Below are positions 11,914 to 24,653 of a stretch of 64,000 nucleotides of DNA, piece after piece (positions within the stretch are counted from its first letter, which is position 1; each line of letters starts with the position of its first letter). Under the pieces are notes generated by a model. It saw nothing but the letters and a program-made list of their open reading frames with translations, had not been told where the DNA came from and searched no databases. This DNA is from Diplolepis rosae (Eukaryota > Arthropoda > Insecta > Hymenoptera > Diplolepididae). The translations under genes and the position numbers were made by a program. The stretch is from positions 3,410,001 through 3,474,000 of the forward strand of contig JAPYXD010000727.1 in assembly GCA_030998225.1 (NCBI GenBank), in the 5' to 3' direction.

Positions 11914-13482
11914 GTGCCACCGGCGCGCAAACTCGTTTTTTCGCTACAGTTAACAGTAGCGCAATGTAGTATATTGCGCTACTGAGAAACGAAATGTAAA
12001 AATTGAACTGCGCATGCGCCTATAGCCATGCAGCGGAGCACAATCTTCTTCTTATTCTTCTTCTTCTTCGTACAGCGTTAGCACCTTACTGGCAAAGCCT
12101 TGTACATTTGAACTGCGCATGTGTCTATGAAAATCCATTACTACTACGCAAGATCGTTAAAATCAAAATCGCCGGGACTAGTCGTGACATATCAAGTGTA
12201 ATGACTAGCGCCGCAAACAACTACAATACTAGATTAGATTCGAGTATACGCATAAAAACTCGTATACACTGAGAAATCGGCTTTGGTTCCTGTGCACATA
12301 GCACATAAATTTTTTGTACAGTAGTTGCCTTGACCAAAAATTTCAGAGAAGCTATACTACTTTTATAGTTATCATGACAGTAATTTGGAGTTTTTTGTGT
12401 ATTCGGTTGTTGTGACCAAAGTTGATGATTAGAATGAGCTTTATACGTACCCCAACGGTTAGTACACATACATTTTCTTTATATGTACTCCCAAGCTCCT
12501 TTGGTTACTACAACCGCAGTGTTCGCTGTTGCGCTAGACAGATCAAGTATAACTTTCATTTTTTACAAAGAGGCAAGCCTGTCGTGACAACTATTAAACC
12601 TTGTAATAGTCACACAATTTAACTTGCACTGCACTGGAGATAAGTAGTTACTTCCAAAAAGATATATTTTGTGAAAACTATAATCAGTCAAAAAAAGTTT
12701 ATAGTGATGAAAAAAGTGACAATTTTTTAACTTAATTGACGAAAGTTATCATAAATATCATTATACCGGATTATTTTTCTAGATCTTTTCGGTGAAACTT
12801 TATTTTTTGTGATAAAATTGAATTCGTATTTTGATAACTAGGAGAACCATACCTATAACCTCAAAAATAATTTTGGCTGGGTATTTACTGTCCATAGACA
12901 ATTCATAACAAATTAATCTTAGAAAATGATCATAACCTAGTGATTCTGGTTTTTATGCAGAAAACTTAAAAAAATAAAGATGAATTTTCATAAAATAATG
13001 TAGATTCTATGAATAAAGCAATTTGATAAGAACTGTACTTGGTCATTTTAACTAAATTCTATGCGCGGCTTTACGATGGACTTTGGTTCCTATAAGCGCA
13101 GCTCTTACGGTATTTCAAGTACATAAGAGCAGTTACCCCAAACACATTAATCAAGTTTCTGCCACTCGGCCTACCAGAATCGTGGTCTCAGCAACGTCCC
13201 TTGCAGTTGGAGTAAACACTTTTCCAAAGTATGACAGCCACTACCATGATTGTCATGACAACTTTAACATTTTTTGTAAAGACGATTTTAACAAGAAAAC
13301 TTTGGTTTGTGAAACCCGAAATTTCGTTCAGTGTACGCATCGAAGTCACATAAAATAGAATACGTGCCAATGCATACAATTCGGGAAATTACGAGACTCG
13401 CGACAATGCTCGCAAGACTGATCGCGCCTCGGCTTTGATCTCCTGCTAGCATTGTCGCTCGTCACGCAATAACCCTCATTGT
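11914..13482. mobile_element. GTGCCACCGG repeat, copy 1, interrupted by another element
   Basis: 11914-12266 and 13334-13482 align to the uninterrupted copy at 32411-32922 (CACCGGCGCGCAAACTCG ... ACAATTCGGGAAATTACGAG ... GCTCGTCACGCAATAACCCT). The right terminus after CATTGT is missing and is replaced by a different repeat. Confidence 0.8.
12267..13333. mobile_element. CACTG-terminated element inserted in the GTGCC repeat
   Basis: Absent from the paralogous copy at 32411-32922, where CTCGTATACGCAC is continuous. Here TA is duplicated at 12265-12266 and 13334-13335 around CACTGAGAAA and TTCAGTG termini. 1067 bp. Open frames of 60-90 codons occur on both strands but match no transposase. Confidence 0.8.
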
Positions 13483-13795
13483 CCGGATTTCCCTGGACAT
13501 GTCCTCATTTTAGGGCTTGTGTATGAGTTGTCCTACAGGATTTTTGACTTTGTCCAGGTTTTTGTCCGGATTTTTCAAATGATAAATTTTCATTTTTTAA
13601 TCAACTTTTGGATCTTTTTTTTGTTAAGCGTTGATAACATTTAATAAAATTTTCTGTCCTATCTTGTCCTCTTTTTCCAACTTTTCTGTCCTACTTCGTC
13701 CTTCTTTTTAAATAAATTTTTGTCCTACTTTGTACTCATTTTTCAAACCTTTTTGTCCTACTTTTCGAAAATTAATTATGGTCACCCTATAAAGA
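13480..13795. repeat. Degenerate TGTCCTACTTTG tandem repeats
   Basis: About eight decayed copies of TGTCCTACTTTGTCC-ATTTTTCAAA spaced at irregular intervals of 25-40 bases, next to CCTGGACATGTCC. A few similar units in the opposite orientation (AGTAGGACATAAGGAA) occur at 63906-63945. Confidence 0.6.
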
Positions 13796-13941
13796 ACGCT
13801 ATAACACACATTCTGTAACAATGCTGCCATAATTCTAAAATGCTGTTATACATCTTCTAGAATAATTCTAGAACGCTGTGACTCATATTCCATGCGAAAA
13901 AATCTGGATAGAGGGCAAGCGTCATTTTTGTGTTGAATATA

Positions 13942-14101
13942 TACAGAGTGGGCACGAGTGGGTTGCAGAATAGGAATATAGTGTTAAGACTTTAGTATAC
14001 TGCATATAATCTGTTTTATCGACTGAGAAAAGTGCATTGTATGCTAAACTATTTTATACTATACAATTCCTATTCTGCAACCCACTCGTGCCCACCCTGT
14101 A
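13942..14101. mobile_element. Small hairpin MITE with mariner-like ends
   Basis: CAGAGTGGGCACGAGTGGG pairs with CCCACTCGTGCCCACCCTG, each followed by TGCAGAATAGGAAT or its complement. TA at both borders. 156 bp, palindromic, non-coding. Confidence 0.85.
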
Positions 14102-14105
14102 TATA

Positions 14106-14773
14106 TGTGGGGTAGGGCGGTCCTTATTTATTTTTTTCTTAATTCGTTTGTTCCCACTGTCGGAATTCGTTCGTATGCTCAAAAAAAGGAAGTACATCAA
14201 ATTTTAGCAAAATCGGTTAATATTTACCCACCGAACATGGGACTTGGAATTTCCCATATGGGATTTACATATAGGAGAAATCCCACGAAAACGAAAAATC
14301 TGCATCACTTTTTTAATTTTTATTTCAGTCATTCTATTTCCGTGTACAAAAATTTGCATGATATGCTTAAAATACCTTCATAGTCAAAAACTCAAAATTT
14401 AGAAAAATCACAAAACGGAGGCCATCTAAATGGGCCAAAAATGCTATTTCTTACAATTATTAGGTGGCCGCCATTTTTTCATTTTCCAAAATTTTGAGTT
14501 TTTGACTATGAAGATATTTTAAGCATACCATGCAAATTTTTGTCCACGGAAATAGAATGACTGGAATAAAAATTAAAAAAGTGATGCAGATTTTTCGTTT
14601 TCATGTGATTTTTCCTATGTAAATCCCATGGGAAATTCCAAGGCCCATGTTTAGTGGGTAAATATTGAGCGTACTTTCTTTTTTTGGGCATACGAACAAA
14701 TTCCGCCAGTGGGAGCAAATGAATTATAAAAATAAAAGTTACGCTATAAATAAGGACCACCCTAATGTGGGGT
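14106..14773. mobile_element. Long fold-back element inside the mariner left end
   Basis: AGGGCGGTCCTTATTTAT (left) and the inverted ATAAATAAGGACCACCCTAA (right). Arms of about 300 bases meet near 14440 (GGCCATCTAAATGGGCC...). The direct repeat TGTGGGGT at 14106-14113 and 14766-14773 is a 7-8 bp target duplication, as for hAT elements. The two arms give similar peptides on opposite strands, which are not genes. Confidence 0.85.
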
Positions 14774-14969
14774 GATTAAAAAGTAACGAGAATTTTGGAA
14801 TAGCGTGAACTGTATCTTTCTCAATTGCTTTGATTTTTTCCCTGTAGCTAGGCAGTTCAGTCAGTGACGTACGTGTCAATTGTCAGCCTGCTGTGACTCA
14901 TAATTTGTGTCTAGCGAGCGAAGAATCAAGACGTACTTACGTGTGTTCGGTGATTTCTTGTGTGGCGAA

Positions 14970-15640
14970 ATGTCGGATCAGAGAATTTGTCTGAAATTTT
15001 GCGTTAAAAACGGAATTAAGTGCAGCGAAGCATTCAAAGTGTTAAAGAAGGCCTTTGACGACGACGTGATGTCACTATTAGAAAGGTTGTTGAAGAAAAA
15101 GGAATTTCACACGGCTCGTGCGAAGAAATTTTTACTAATATTTACGACCTGCACTTTGAAGAGACAATTCGTGGATTTTGCACGAGCAAAACAGAGCAGA
15201 GCACACAGAAAAATGAATATTTAGAATTAATATCTAGATGTTTAACTATGGGACAGCCATCTTATATGTTTAGTTGTAATATTTAGATATTCAACTCTAA
15301 TATCTAAGATGTTAAAATATGCAGAGATTAATATCTTGGATATTACAGTTGAACATCTAGATATTACAATTGAAGATATAAGATGGCTGCTCCATAGTTG
15401 AAAATCCATTTTTCTCCGTGTACTCATCCAACAATTCTTGGCGAAACAGAAAACCGTGACGATGCCGCAACCACCTTATTTTCCAGACCTAACCCCCCTG
15501 TGACTTTCCTATTTCCCATACTCAAACGAACACTCAAAGGACAACTTTTTCCAACTATAAATGAGATAAAGGTGAAATCGCAGGTCGAGCTCAAAGCGAT
15601 ATCTAACGAGGCGTTCTACTAATGTTTCTCAGACTGATAA
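14970..15640 (+). pseudogene. Mariner transposase remnant
   Basis: MSDQRICLKFCVKNGIKC and EAFKVLKKAFDDDVM are the helix-turn-helix start of a mariner transposase (first 40 of about 345 residues). After that the frame loses similarity, a MITE intervenes at 15204-15421, and the C-terminal part reappears with frameshifts. It cannot encode an active enzyme: the DDD catalytic core is deleted. Confidence 0.8.
15204..15421. mobile_element. MITE inserted in the mariner remnant
   Basis: Ends ACACAGAAAAATG and CATTTTTCTCCGTG; the subterminal parts AACTATGGGACAGCCATCTT and AAGATGGCTGCTCCATAGTT are inverted. The interior repeats ATATCTAGATGTT-type motifs. It separates the two halves of the transposase pseudogene. 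Confidence 0.75.
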
Positions 15641-15768
15641 CTACGTTGGATTAAGTGCATAATACCACAGGGGGACTACTTCGAAGGGGAGGAAATAAAC
15701 CTTAAAGAATAAATACACACTTTCCGACAAAATTAAAATTCTCGTTACTTTTTGAATACACGACCTAT

Positions 15769-16241
15769 ACATGTATATTTATATGTATATTATATATTAT
15801 AATATAATATAAATCTGAGTCGAAACGTTTGAGGAAAAAATGAAACCCTGAGTTTACATTATTTCTGGACCCTAAAGCCAAAGCAAAAAATCATCTATCT
15901 ATTAATATAATATAATATACAATATTATATATTATATATATTTATATATAATTTTAGATAATCTGACTCAATTTAGGATTTGAAGGCGTGTTGTATTTTT
16001 TGTTTTTAAGACAAAATAACAGCCAGCCCTTAAAAATGATTATTTAATTAACTACAGTTTTAAAAAGATTCAGAAATCTCATAATTTAATAAATTTCTCT
16101 TTAATTTTGTTCGCGATGAATGTTTAAAGTAATTTAATTGTGTCTATTAAGGAACTCCACAACCTCTGACATATCAAGTGCGATAAAAAAATTTCAAACA
16201 GAATTTTTCATCCTTTAGTCACTAGTGATTCATTCACTCTT
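15769..16241. other. AT dinucleotide-rich spacer
   Basis: TATAATATAATATA tracts at 15770-15815 and 15905-15955; nothing else recognised. Confidence 0.5.
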
Positions 16242-17640
16242 ATTTTTACATTCTGATCGTGGATGAGAAGGTATTGGTTTTATGTGAAAAATGACTTTCG
16301 AAATTTTCATCAAATCTTTACGTTTTGAGACCCCCTGAGTCAGAAAAAAGGGTTTTTACGAAAGTGTCTGTCTGTCTGTCTGTAGGTCGTGTGCGGCATA
16401 ACTGTCGACAGAATTATCAGATTCAATTGAGCTTTGGTACACTTTATCGGAACCAAAAAAGTAAGTACAAGTTCGTTAACCAGCCACATCCAATCAAAAT
16501 TCAGGGATTGAGCACTACTTTTGTGTTTTTGAAAATAATTTTTTGAAAAAATAAAAAATTTCAATACTGGTTTTTGATAGTGCTCATAAATTTCTACAAA
16601 ATTATCCTGATAACATTTTTTGATTAAATCAAAATTAGAAATGTTAAAGCATATTCAAATTCGAAAAAAGCCAATATCAAAATTCCATTTTCAAGTTAAA
16701 TTATACGAGATACGAAAAAACGTTATGATACAATATTATTTTTTACATAAAGACCTACAAATTTGAATTGTAACATTTTTTCATAAGATGCATATTTTTC
16801 TTATTAATTTAAAAAAAACCATTGAAAATCCAAAATTCAATTTTTTAACAATAATATGTGAAATACGAAAAAAACGTAAGAATACAAAGTTGTTCGTTTC
16901 AAAAAGATCTACAAATTTTGTCTCACACAGTTTCCGATAAAAGATATATTTTTCGTTTCAATTCCAAAAAATACGATTAAAATTCCAAAATTCCATTTTT
17001 TAGACAAAATATGTGAGATACAAAAAAACCTTTTAGATGAAAAATTGTTTGGCTAAATAAGGTCTACACATTCTTATCGAGAAATTTCTCGACAGGATGT
17101 ATATTTTAATTTTTTGATTTTTAATATTGAAAAAATTCGATTTTTTTCACCAAAATATGTGAGATGCGAAATAAGCGTTGTTCTGCAAAATCGTTTCCTT
17201 AAATAAAATCTACGATTGTTTTTCCTTTTTGAGATATTTGGAAGAAAATAAATTTATCAATAATCATGTAATTTATTAAAAAGTTACAAAAATGCATACA
17301 GAAAATCGAGCGCGAAGCGCGAGTGTCATGATGAGAATGTGTTCCTTAAGGCCGATAGAGCCTTAAGTAAATTGAATTTTCTGTTTCACTTAAACTGAAA
17401 AAGAAACTTAGTGAATTTGAGAAAATGACTAATTTACATCATCTTTAATATCATTAAATTGGTTTGAGCTTCAGTATTAAATTATAAGAAATAAACTTAA
17501 ACGTATGCGAAGAGCACAAGACCGAGCGCGAGATCCAGGTAGAACGGAGTGCGCAGCGCGACGATCAAATCGCGCGCCCTAGGCGCGCTCAAACTTGCAC
17601 GCAAAGCGCGCGATGAGAATGTGCCCGCGAAGCGGGTAGA
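16242..17640. repeat. Unclassified repeat with GCGCGAAGCGCGAG motifs, copy 1
   Basis: Shares with 48914-49685 the run TTTTACATTCT, GAGACCCCCTGAGTCAGAAA, a GTCTGTCTGT run, and the stretch AAAATCGAGCGCGAAGCGCG...GGCCGATAGAGCC. Between 17305 and 17630 it has repeated short GC palindromes (GAGCGCGAAGCGCGAG, CGCGCGCCCTAGGCGCG, CCGCGAAGCGGG) in otherwise AT-rich DNA. No open frame of note, no clear termini. Confidence 0.65.
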
Positions 17641-19879
17641 TTTTTTGTACTAGAATGGTATAGTTCGTTGATATCTAGTTTCAATTATGTCCACTGTCAA
17701 ATTGAAAAATGGGATAGATCGACCTTACCCAATGTAACAAAAGCTCTCTAATAGCAAACAATCTCCGATTTTTCTCATCACTTCGAATCACTGTTATCTT
17801 TCTAAAATAATTTATAAAAATTTTAATTTTTTACTATAATACACTATTAAATGTGTAATGAGAATATTCAAAACTTTCAGTTACATAAAAGCTTAACTCT
17901 ATTTGACTCAACTGAAAATTTGCTTAGAGTGTGCTAAAAGCTTAAAAGCTTGAGTCAAATATGACTGAAATTTCACTACTTCATAATATGCTTCATAATT
18001 TATCGCTTTAAATAAAACTTTAGAAAAGCAAAGCAAAACGTTGAAAGTAATCGCGTTATGTAAAACGAACAACAGAATCTTTTCTGATGAGAAGAGATTT
18101 TCTAAACAGCAATCTTAACGAAAGCAGACCTTGGCTTCTATAGAACATACCCTTCTCTTCTCATCGACTTAATGACCAGGTGTTCTATATATTTCGACAT
18201 GAAAACATAGTCTTTGTGAACCATAACACCCCATAGAACAAAAGGAATTGACACTAATACCGTTTAAAATCCATTTAATAAAATTATAATATCCCGTTCC
18301 CTAATATATTTACTTAGACTCCTTTACAAAATCTTATTTTCACTGGAGATTCAATCACCCTCCCTATTAAATTCATTTATTGGAATAAATTTATAAAAAT
18401 GGAAAAATCTAAATTCAGAGTTAAATATTAAATTGCTTTAAAATTTAAAGCATTAAGATTTTAGTGAATACATTAGCGTTTGGTAATTTTTATTTTACAT
18501 TATTTTCGGGAATAATAATCAAACAATCTGCATTAAGGAAATTACGGCAGATGTTTTCTTTGATGTTGGCATTATTTATTTTCTGCAAACACTGCCTGTA
18601 CTACTTGACTACAAGTAGTAAAACTGTTCTCATTGATCCATTATCCAATAGAAACAACAGAGACGGGGTTCTGTACTACAATGTAATTTCATTTCCTCTT
18701 CTGATTTCACATTAGTTCACTTTTGAATACCAGATAATACCTTTGCTTAATGAAAGCCCAACAAAAGCGATAATCACAATTATTTATCTAATTCAATTAA
18801 TTAAATTAAGATTAATCATTAATATAATCTAATTTTTAAAGAATATTATTATTATTGTTATTAATTGTTTAATTAGTGCAAGAAAATAAACACTTTTCGA
18901 ACCAAAAAAAGCACTTTTTCCATTTTTTGCAGTTTGGAATATAGAATGTGAATACCAGACCAAATTTTTATTTTTAAACAAAAGAGACCTAAAATTTTGG
19001 AACTTTACTGAATAATACTTTAATGTAATTAATTGAGATAGAATTGCAGGAATTCAAAGTAAAGAGGATGGTCCGTTCCAGGAACTCAACAATGAATAGT
19101 TGAGAAATTAGGCAACAAAGCAATCTGAGCCCTAGAAATTCAGGCCAAATATGCTATCCCGAAAATGTACATTTTATATACAACGATCTGCATATCGTAG
19201 ATTACTGGTCCTCCTATTATGATGTAACAAATCAAGTAATTTGATAGAGAAGAAGGGTTGGGAATCTTTGTTACGTAACACAGGTCTACAAAATATGAGG
19301 TTGTGATTGTTATAGCAGGTTATAGAAATACCGAGTCATTTCCGAAGTAATTTTTGGCGTAGAAACCGAATCCGGGCTCAGAATTGCTCCATCACGTCAG
19401 ATTTAATAAATTCGGGAAGTTATCGATGCTCAAATATAGCGAAAAACCGTGTTTTCGTACTTTTAGGTTAGGATTACTCGAAAAGTACCTCAGCTACTCC
19501 ATAACAAAACCATGTAGACCTGTGTAATGTTTCAAGATCATGTTCATTTTAATTTAAAATGTAAATGTTAGGCAGAGTTTCCAATTTATACAACCCATAG
19601 TTTTACATATGACAATACTAAAGATTTAATTTTCTATAAATTTATAATTATTTGAGTGTGATAGCACACTGTGAACTCACTGCTATGGAACTGTTACAAA
19701 ACAGTTTCAGAAATTTCACATCGTGAAATTTCATTGTTGATAAGCCAATTTTGATTAAAAATTAGTCAACACCACGATTAATTGAATTAGTGACTGACTT
19801 CGCTTTCTTTATCAGTCACTTCTGATTACTTTACATTTAAAGAACACAAAGCATTCCTGAAAGTTTTATATTTAGGAGC
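17641..19879. other. AT-rich intergenic, nothing recognised
   Basis: No conserved exon; the open frame at 18464-18715 is not recognisable. Confidence 0.5.
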
Positions 19880-20030
19880 CAGGGCCGAATTCAGGACGAG
19901 GCAAAAAATTTCAAACAAAAATATAACAAAAACTTCAGTTTGATTTTTGTTCACTTGACTTTTCACGTTTAGTAAAGAGCCCCCACCATCAACTGGCCTC
20001 AGGGCCCCCACGAACCTAAATACGACCCTG
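19880..20030. mobile_element. Small hAT-type MITE
   Basis: CAGGGCCGAATTCAGG at the left pairs with the inverted CCTAAATACGACCCTG at the right. The flanks TTAGGAGC and CTAAGAGC agree at 6 of 8 positions, a decayed 8-bp duplication. 151 bp. Confidence 0.65.
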
Positions 20031-22010
20031 CTAAGAGCTTGCATTTTTCGGAAATAATCTTTTAAATTTTAGTCCAATTTTTTCAAAACCGTAATAATTT
20101 GGTCATTATCAAAAAGTATTAAATTGTATTATCCTTTTAATTTTTTTCAATTCTAAGATAAGGACCCGAATTCTTTCTGATAATGAAATATGCAAGAGTG
20201 ATAGGTGAGTTTATTTGGATTCACAAATCATTCAGGTGATTTTACAATTACCGCAAATCACAAATTCGACAATCCGACAGTTTCCTTTTACAATATGCCT
20301 GATTCACGCGGAATGACAGTGATAACAAAATCAGTACTCAGTGAAGTTTCAATCAGAAATCCGAGAATTATTGGTGAGTCGCTGCGGTAGGTTGGAATAT
20401 TTTCAATTACAATATCAACCGCTATCGTGAATACGTGCTCTCTCATCAATTACCCTACATTGCCAAATGTTCGACAAGCAATTCTACTTGATAAATGTAA
20501 ATAAAGATAAATTTGATTTAGAAATTATTGTCTTAGGAAGCAATTAAAAAATGTAAAAGATTGATATTCATATTTTTTAAATTTCAAAATTTAATGCTAC
20601 TCTTATATTTTTCTTTAATTTCGAGCATTTTTAAGCTACATTTCTTTACTTCATAGTTATAGTAATTTTGATGATTGGGAAAAAATCCCTCCTAGCTGTC
20701 CTGTCAGTAAGAGATATTATATTACAAAGCATGAATCATTATTTAGTCTGTTCTCCTCCAACTCAAGAAAAAAGTGACAAAGCGGTACTTTGACGGTAAT
20801 AGTTTTTCTAGGTTAGACAGTAAAGATCTCTCTGTGTTATTTTGGCCCTTATTGCATATATCAATGTTCGTGAAACAACTCTCCTATCGAAAATATATAG
20901 TACTCACATGTGACAGTAATCATAATGTACGACTGGTACATGCAATTGCACAAGTTGCAATATACATGGAACAACCGCAGTTTATTTTATTGCATGCCTT
21001 GATCTAGTTGTTATTAGCGAACCAAGCGCAAAATCAATGCAAGTAATCAAACCACCATCAAATTAGTCATTTCTATATAATGGATAATTCATCACTTCTA
21101 TTATAATCTTTATTTTCTTAAATTATGATTTACTTTCAAAATGCTATCTTACTAGCAGGCGCGATACACGTGTGTGGTATGTTTCTTATTTTAACTTATG
21201 TGCATATAGGTATTTGAAAAATTCTATTACAAACAATTAATCAGAAAAGTAAAATATAGAAATGCATTGATTTATAAAATAGACTTACTTATTTTTAAAC
21301 ATCCATGAAATTCATATTAAAAAACTTAATAATTACGTATTTAAACCAATATTTTGTTATAATCAAAATTTACACAATGTAATTATTTGTGTGTTTCTGT
21401 TTAGGAAGTATTTTTTTTATCTTTTCGATTTCATGCACTTTTTACTGTTAAAGAATGTTAAAAAAATTCTTCGTGATATTTAGAACTTTTGCATGACTAT
21501 CAAGGCTCAGTTTTAACAATAATTAAACATGAGTTAAATAAATCAGACCAACATAGAGCAATATTTATTTTTTAAGAATTTTTTAATTATTTTTACACAC
21601 TTTTTACAACATAAAATAATTTTCAAAAGAGTATATATATTTTCAATTTTCCCTCATAAGTTTTTATAAATATAGATCGAGGAATTATTCTCTTTTATAC
21701 AACGTACTATAATTTCTCACTACTTCCAGCTATTCCTTGTAATATTTATATTTGTTATACGCCCACAATCAAAGTAGTAGTACTCTTAAGATTAAGTTCA
21801 ATTTACTATGGCTAGAAAAGGTATTCATTCCCGTAACTTGCGTACTCAATAAAATAACGCTCATGTCAATACATATTCATATCCCGCAAATAACTAGCTT
21901 CCTTGCGTCTAATGGAAGCATCTTTTCATTTCAAAATCACTATCGTTCCTACTCTCATGTAAACGAAATACTTTTCGAATTCTCTTTATAAATTCTAACT
22001 ATTAACAATC
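20031..22010. other. AT-rich intergenic downstream of Sply, nothing recognised
   Basis: No exon, repeat family or long hairpin identified on either strand. Confidence 0.5.
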
Positions 22011-22016
22011 TTTATT
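22011..22016 (-). terminator. Sply: Candidate poly(A) signal of Sply
   Basis: AATAAA on the minus strand about 180 bases past the Sply stop codon, the usual distance for a 3' end. Motif only; no transcript evidence. Confidence 0.45.
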
Positions 22017-22192
22017 TGAAAATATAAAAATAGAAGTTCAGGTAAAAACATGAAAAAACTTTGCAACACGATCAAATTCGTGGCATTATTGTAAAAACTA
22101 TAAAGTTATTTGAATTCACATATAAATTTTCTTGTAATCTATAACTTCTTTACGCTAGAAGGTAAATGAGTAAATCATTTAATTACTTCAAA

Positions 22193-24653
22193 TCAGTGAT
22201 TAATTTTCATAGCATGATTGATTGTAGTGTCTTTTGGAGTATAGTACATCGAATCTAGGAAATACCTTGTAAAGTCTCCAACTACACTTCTATCTACAAG
22301 ACCTTGGCTCATTCCATACATGGCAAGCTGGAATAAAATACTTTATATTATTTGAGAGAAAATTTAAAAAAAAGTTATACAAAAAAATGTCAAGTTGAAT
22401 GAATTCGATTTCAATTTTAAAACTCACCTTTCCTTCAACAAGAACTCCTGGATCCTTCATAATAATATCCAATTCTGTTCTTACATCGTTCAAGAACTTA
22501 TCAGCGACTCCAGGTTCTGTATGAACGTGCGTAACACACAAATGAATCCCAGACGGAAATTGAAGAGGATTTAAATTCCAGCCTAATGTCCCAAGCGCTT
22601 CCGAGAGACGATAAATATGAAAATCATTTGACCCGATCGCAATTACTGATGTAGCAGGAGTTCCAAAAATGTAAATACCGTCCAGTTTTCGCAATCTAGA
22701 AATCGAATAGCATAAAAATAATCTTCTTGTTTCATTGGAAAATTTGAAAAATCTGATTTTATTGGATACCTACTCATTTTCGATGTACTTAGTTGTATCA
22801 ATGATTTTTTTAGTAGCCTGTAGATAACCATTTAATCCAAAGTACATCATCGTAGCCCAGCAGGCTGCTATAATTCCACCTGCTCGAGAACCGTTTACTG
22901 TTGGCGATCCATAAATTCCCCCAGGCCAATCAGTTGATACTGTGTACTGATGGTGTCTGAATTTTTTATCACGATAAAGAATAAGCGACGAACCCTTTGG
23001 AGCAAAACCGTACTGAAAACAAACATAATTATTTGATAAAAATGTAGATGCAATTAAAACATGTTTATTAATCAATAAAATGATTAATTTGAAACCTTGT
23101 GAGTGTCAGCAGAAATGCTTGTAACTCCTGGAAGACTGAAATCAAACAACGGCAATTCATGTCCAACTTGTTTCATAAAACAAATAAGAAATCCACCCAA
23201 GCAAGCATCAACGTGTACTGGAATATTATATCGAACTCCAAGAGCAGAAATAGCTTCAATATTGTCCATAGTGCCATAAGGAAAGTTTGGAGCAGACCCA
23301 ACGAGCTGGAAAATGCAATTTAACGCGTACAAAAGCTTCATGTTATAATTCTTTTTCTTTTAATGCTAATTAAACTCTTACCATAATAGTGTTTTTCGTA
23401 ATAGCTTTTCTCATTTCATTGATACGAACGGTGTAACTATTAGGGTTCACGGACACAGTTCTCACTTTGATTTTCAAGTACTGCGCAGCTTTGTCAAAAG
23501 CCGAATGAGCCGTTACAGGTATAATCATTTCTGGCTTCTTGATTCCCTTTACTTCTTTCGCATAATCCCTATATGCTTTACAAGCAAGTAAAATCGACTC
23601 AGTTCCACCTGTTGACATCTAGAAATGTAGATAATTATTAACTGTACTTTATCAGGATATCCATGCATCTAAGAATGAACTAAAATTTTATATAATTATT
23701 TACAAAAAATATTAATTTTTGACAATTTACACATTGTCCAAGTATTGAAATATTCAATCCCTGAAGCGAACTATTACAACATTTTGCCTTGATTCCATAT
23801 TTTCTCGTCCCTTTATGAGTATCATTTCAAGATTGTAGAATGTAAGTCCTGAAAATATTGCTACGATGAGCAATATTTCTCCAATGCTCGTTAATGCAAC
23901 AAAATCTAATGTTAGAATGCACTTACAGTTCCACATGTAGCGTCATCTCCATTGAACAAAGTACAAGCAATTCTTACTACTTCAGCCTCCATCTTACAGA
24001 CTCCAGGGAAAACGTCTGGATGGAGCGGATTCGTATAAGAAGCAATGCTATAAACATCTCCCATTAAACGAATAAGTTCTTTATCGTTTGTATAGATAGT
24101 ACCGGATACTTTTCCATTTTCCCAATCGTAGTCACCTGTGAAATTAAAATTAATTAGAGAACGCTTTTATCTTATTGGAAAAAAATATATTAAATAAACA
24201 TGATATCCGTACCTAACTGGACACATTCATGAACAAACTTCAAAACATCGTCATGACTGAAACCCTCTTTAGGAAGTTTGACAATGAATGGTATACTTTT
24301 CACTCTATTCAGAGCTTCTTTTTCAAAACTATCGTTAATCTTGCTTAACTCACTATCTATTTTAACACGAATAGATGGTATGTAACGAGCTAACTTAAAA
24401 CACTTTTTCTTCACTCGTTCAACGAGGCCTGAAAATAAAAATTCAATTAATAACAAGTTTTTAGTATTTTGCAATATTTTTTGCGAATTGAAGGAAAAGT
24501 TTACTTACTTTCATCTTGGAAAATCGTATCCCAAATCCAAATTGTTGTGAGGATAGTGGTTGTAGTGATAGATACAATTTGCCATGGCTCTTTTTCAATG
24601 AAAATATTATTTACAAACACTTTTACAGTATCCACTAAAGGAATATTAATCAT
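22193..24653 (-). CDS. Sply: Sphingosine-1-phosphate lyase, complete coding region, 8 exons
   Basis: PLP-dependent lyase of the ER membrane that cleaves sphingosine-1-phosphate to a long-chain aldehyde and phosphoethanolamine, the exit step of sphingolipid metabolism. Coding exons: 24653-24509, 24428-24213, 24135-23927, 23618-23382, 23305-23096, 23012-22774, 22695-22428 and 22327-22193. All junctions are GT-AG and the phases close exactly, giving 552 residues (Drosophila Sply is about 545). Seen in the product: a hydrophobic anchor after KEPWQ (residues about 26-44), the glycine-rich STGGTES turn at the start of exon 4, HVDACLGG with the PLP-contacting Asp in exon 5, SADTHK with the Schiff-base Lys339 ending exon 5, then YGFAPKGSS and [11 protein letters not shown]. 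The C-terminus ends MYYTPKDTT plus a short tail. No frameshift or missing catalytic residue was found. The start at 24653 was chosen because it gives the Drosophila-like distance to KEPWQ; a longer N-terminus is possible with another splice donor. Confidence 0.96.

Larger units (their letters stand above)
14104..15768 (+). mobile_element. Mariner element, dead, carrying two later insertions
   Basis: Right inverted terminus AAATTCTCGTTACTTTTT (15737-15754) pairs with AAAAAGTAACGAGAATTT (14779-14796). The outer left end TGTGGGGT lies at 14106, separated by an inserted fold-back element. Coding remains: the transposase N-terminus, and a C-terminal stretch after 15425 reading as LAKQKTVTMPQPPYFPDL in one frame and INEIKVKSQVELKAIS in another. 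The centre with the catalytic acidic residues is missing. Confidence 0.8.

Noticed and set aside
14105..14760. Two open frames of 84-92 codons on opposite strands giving similar peptides
   Set aside because: They are the two arms of one fold-back element; the similarity comes from the inverted repeat, and neither peptide resembles a known protein.
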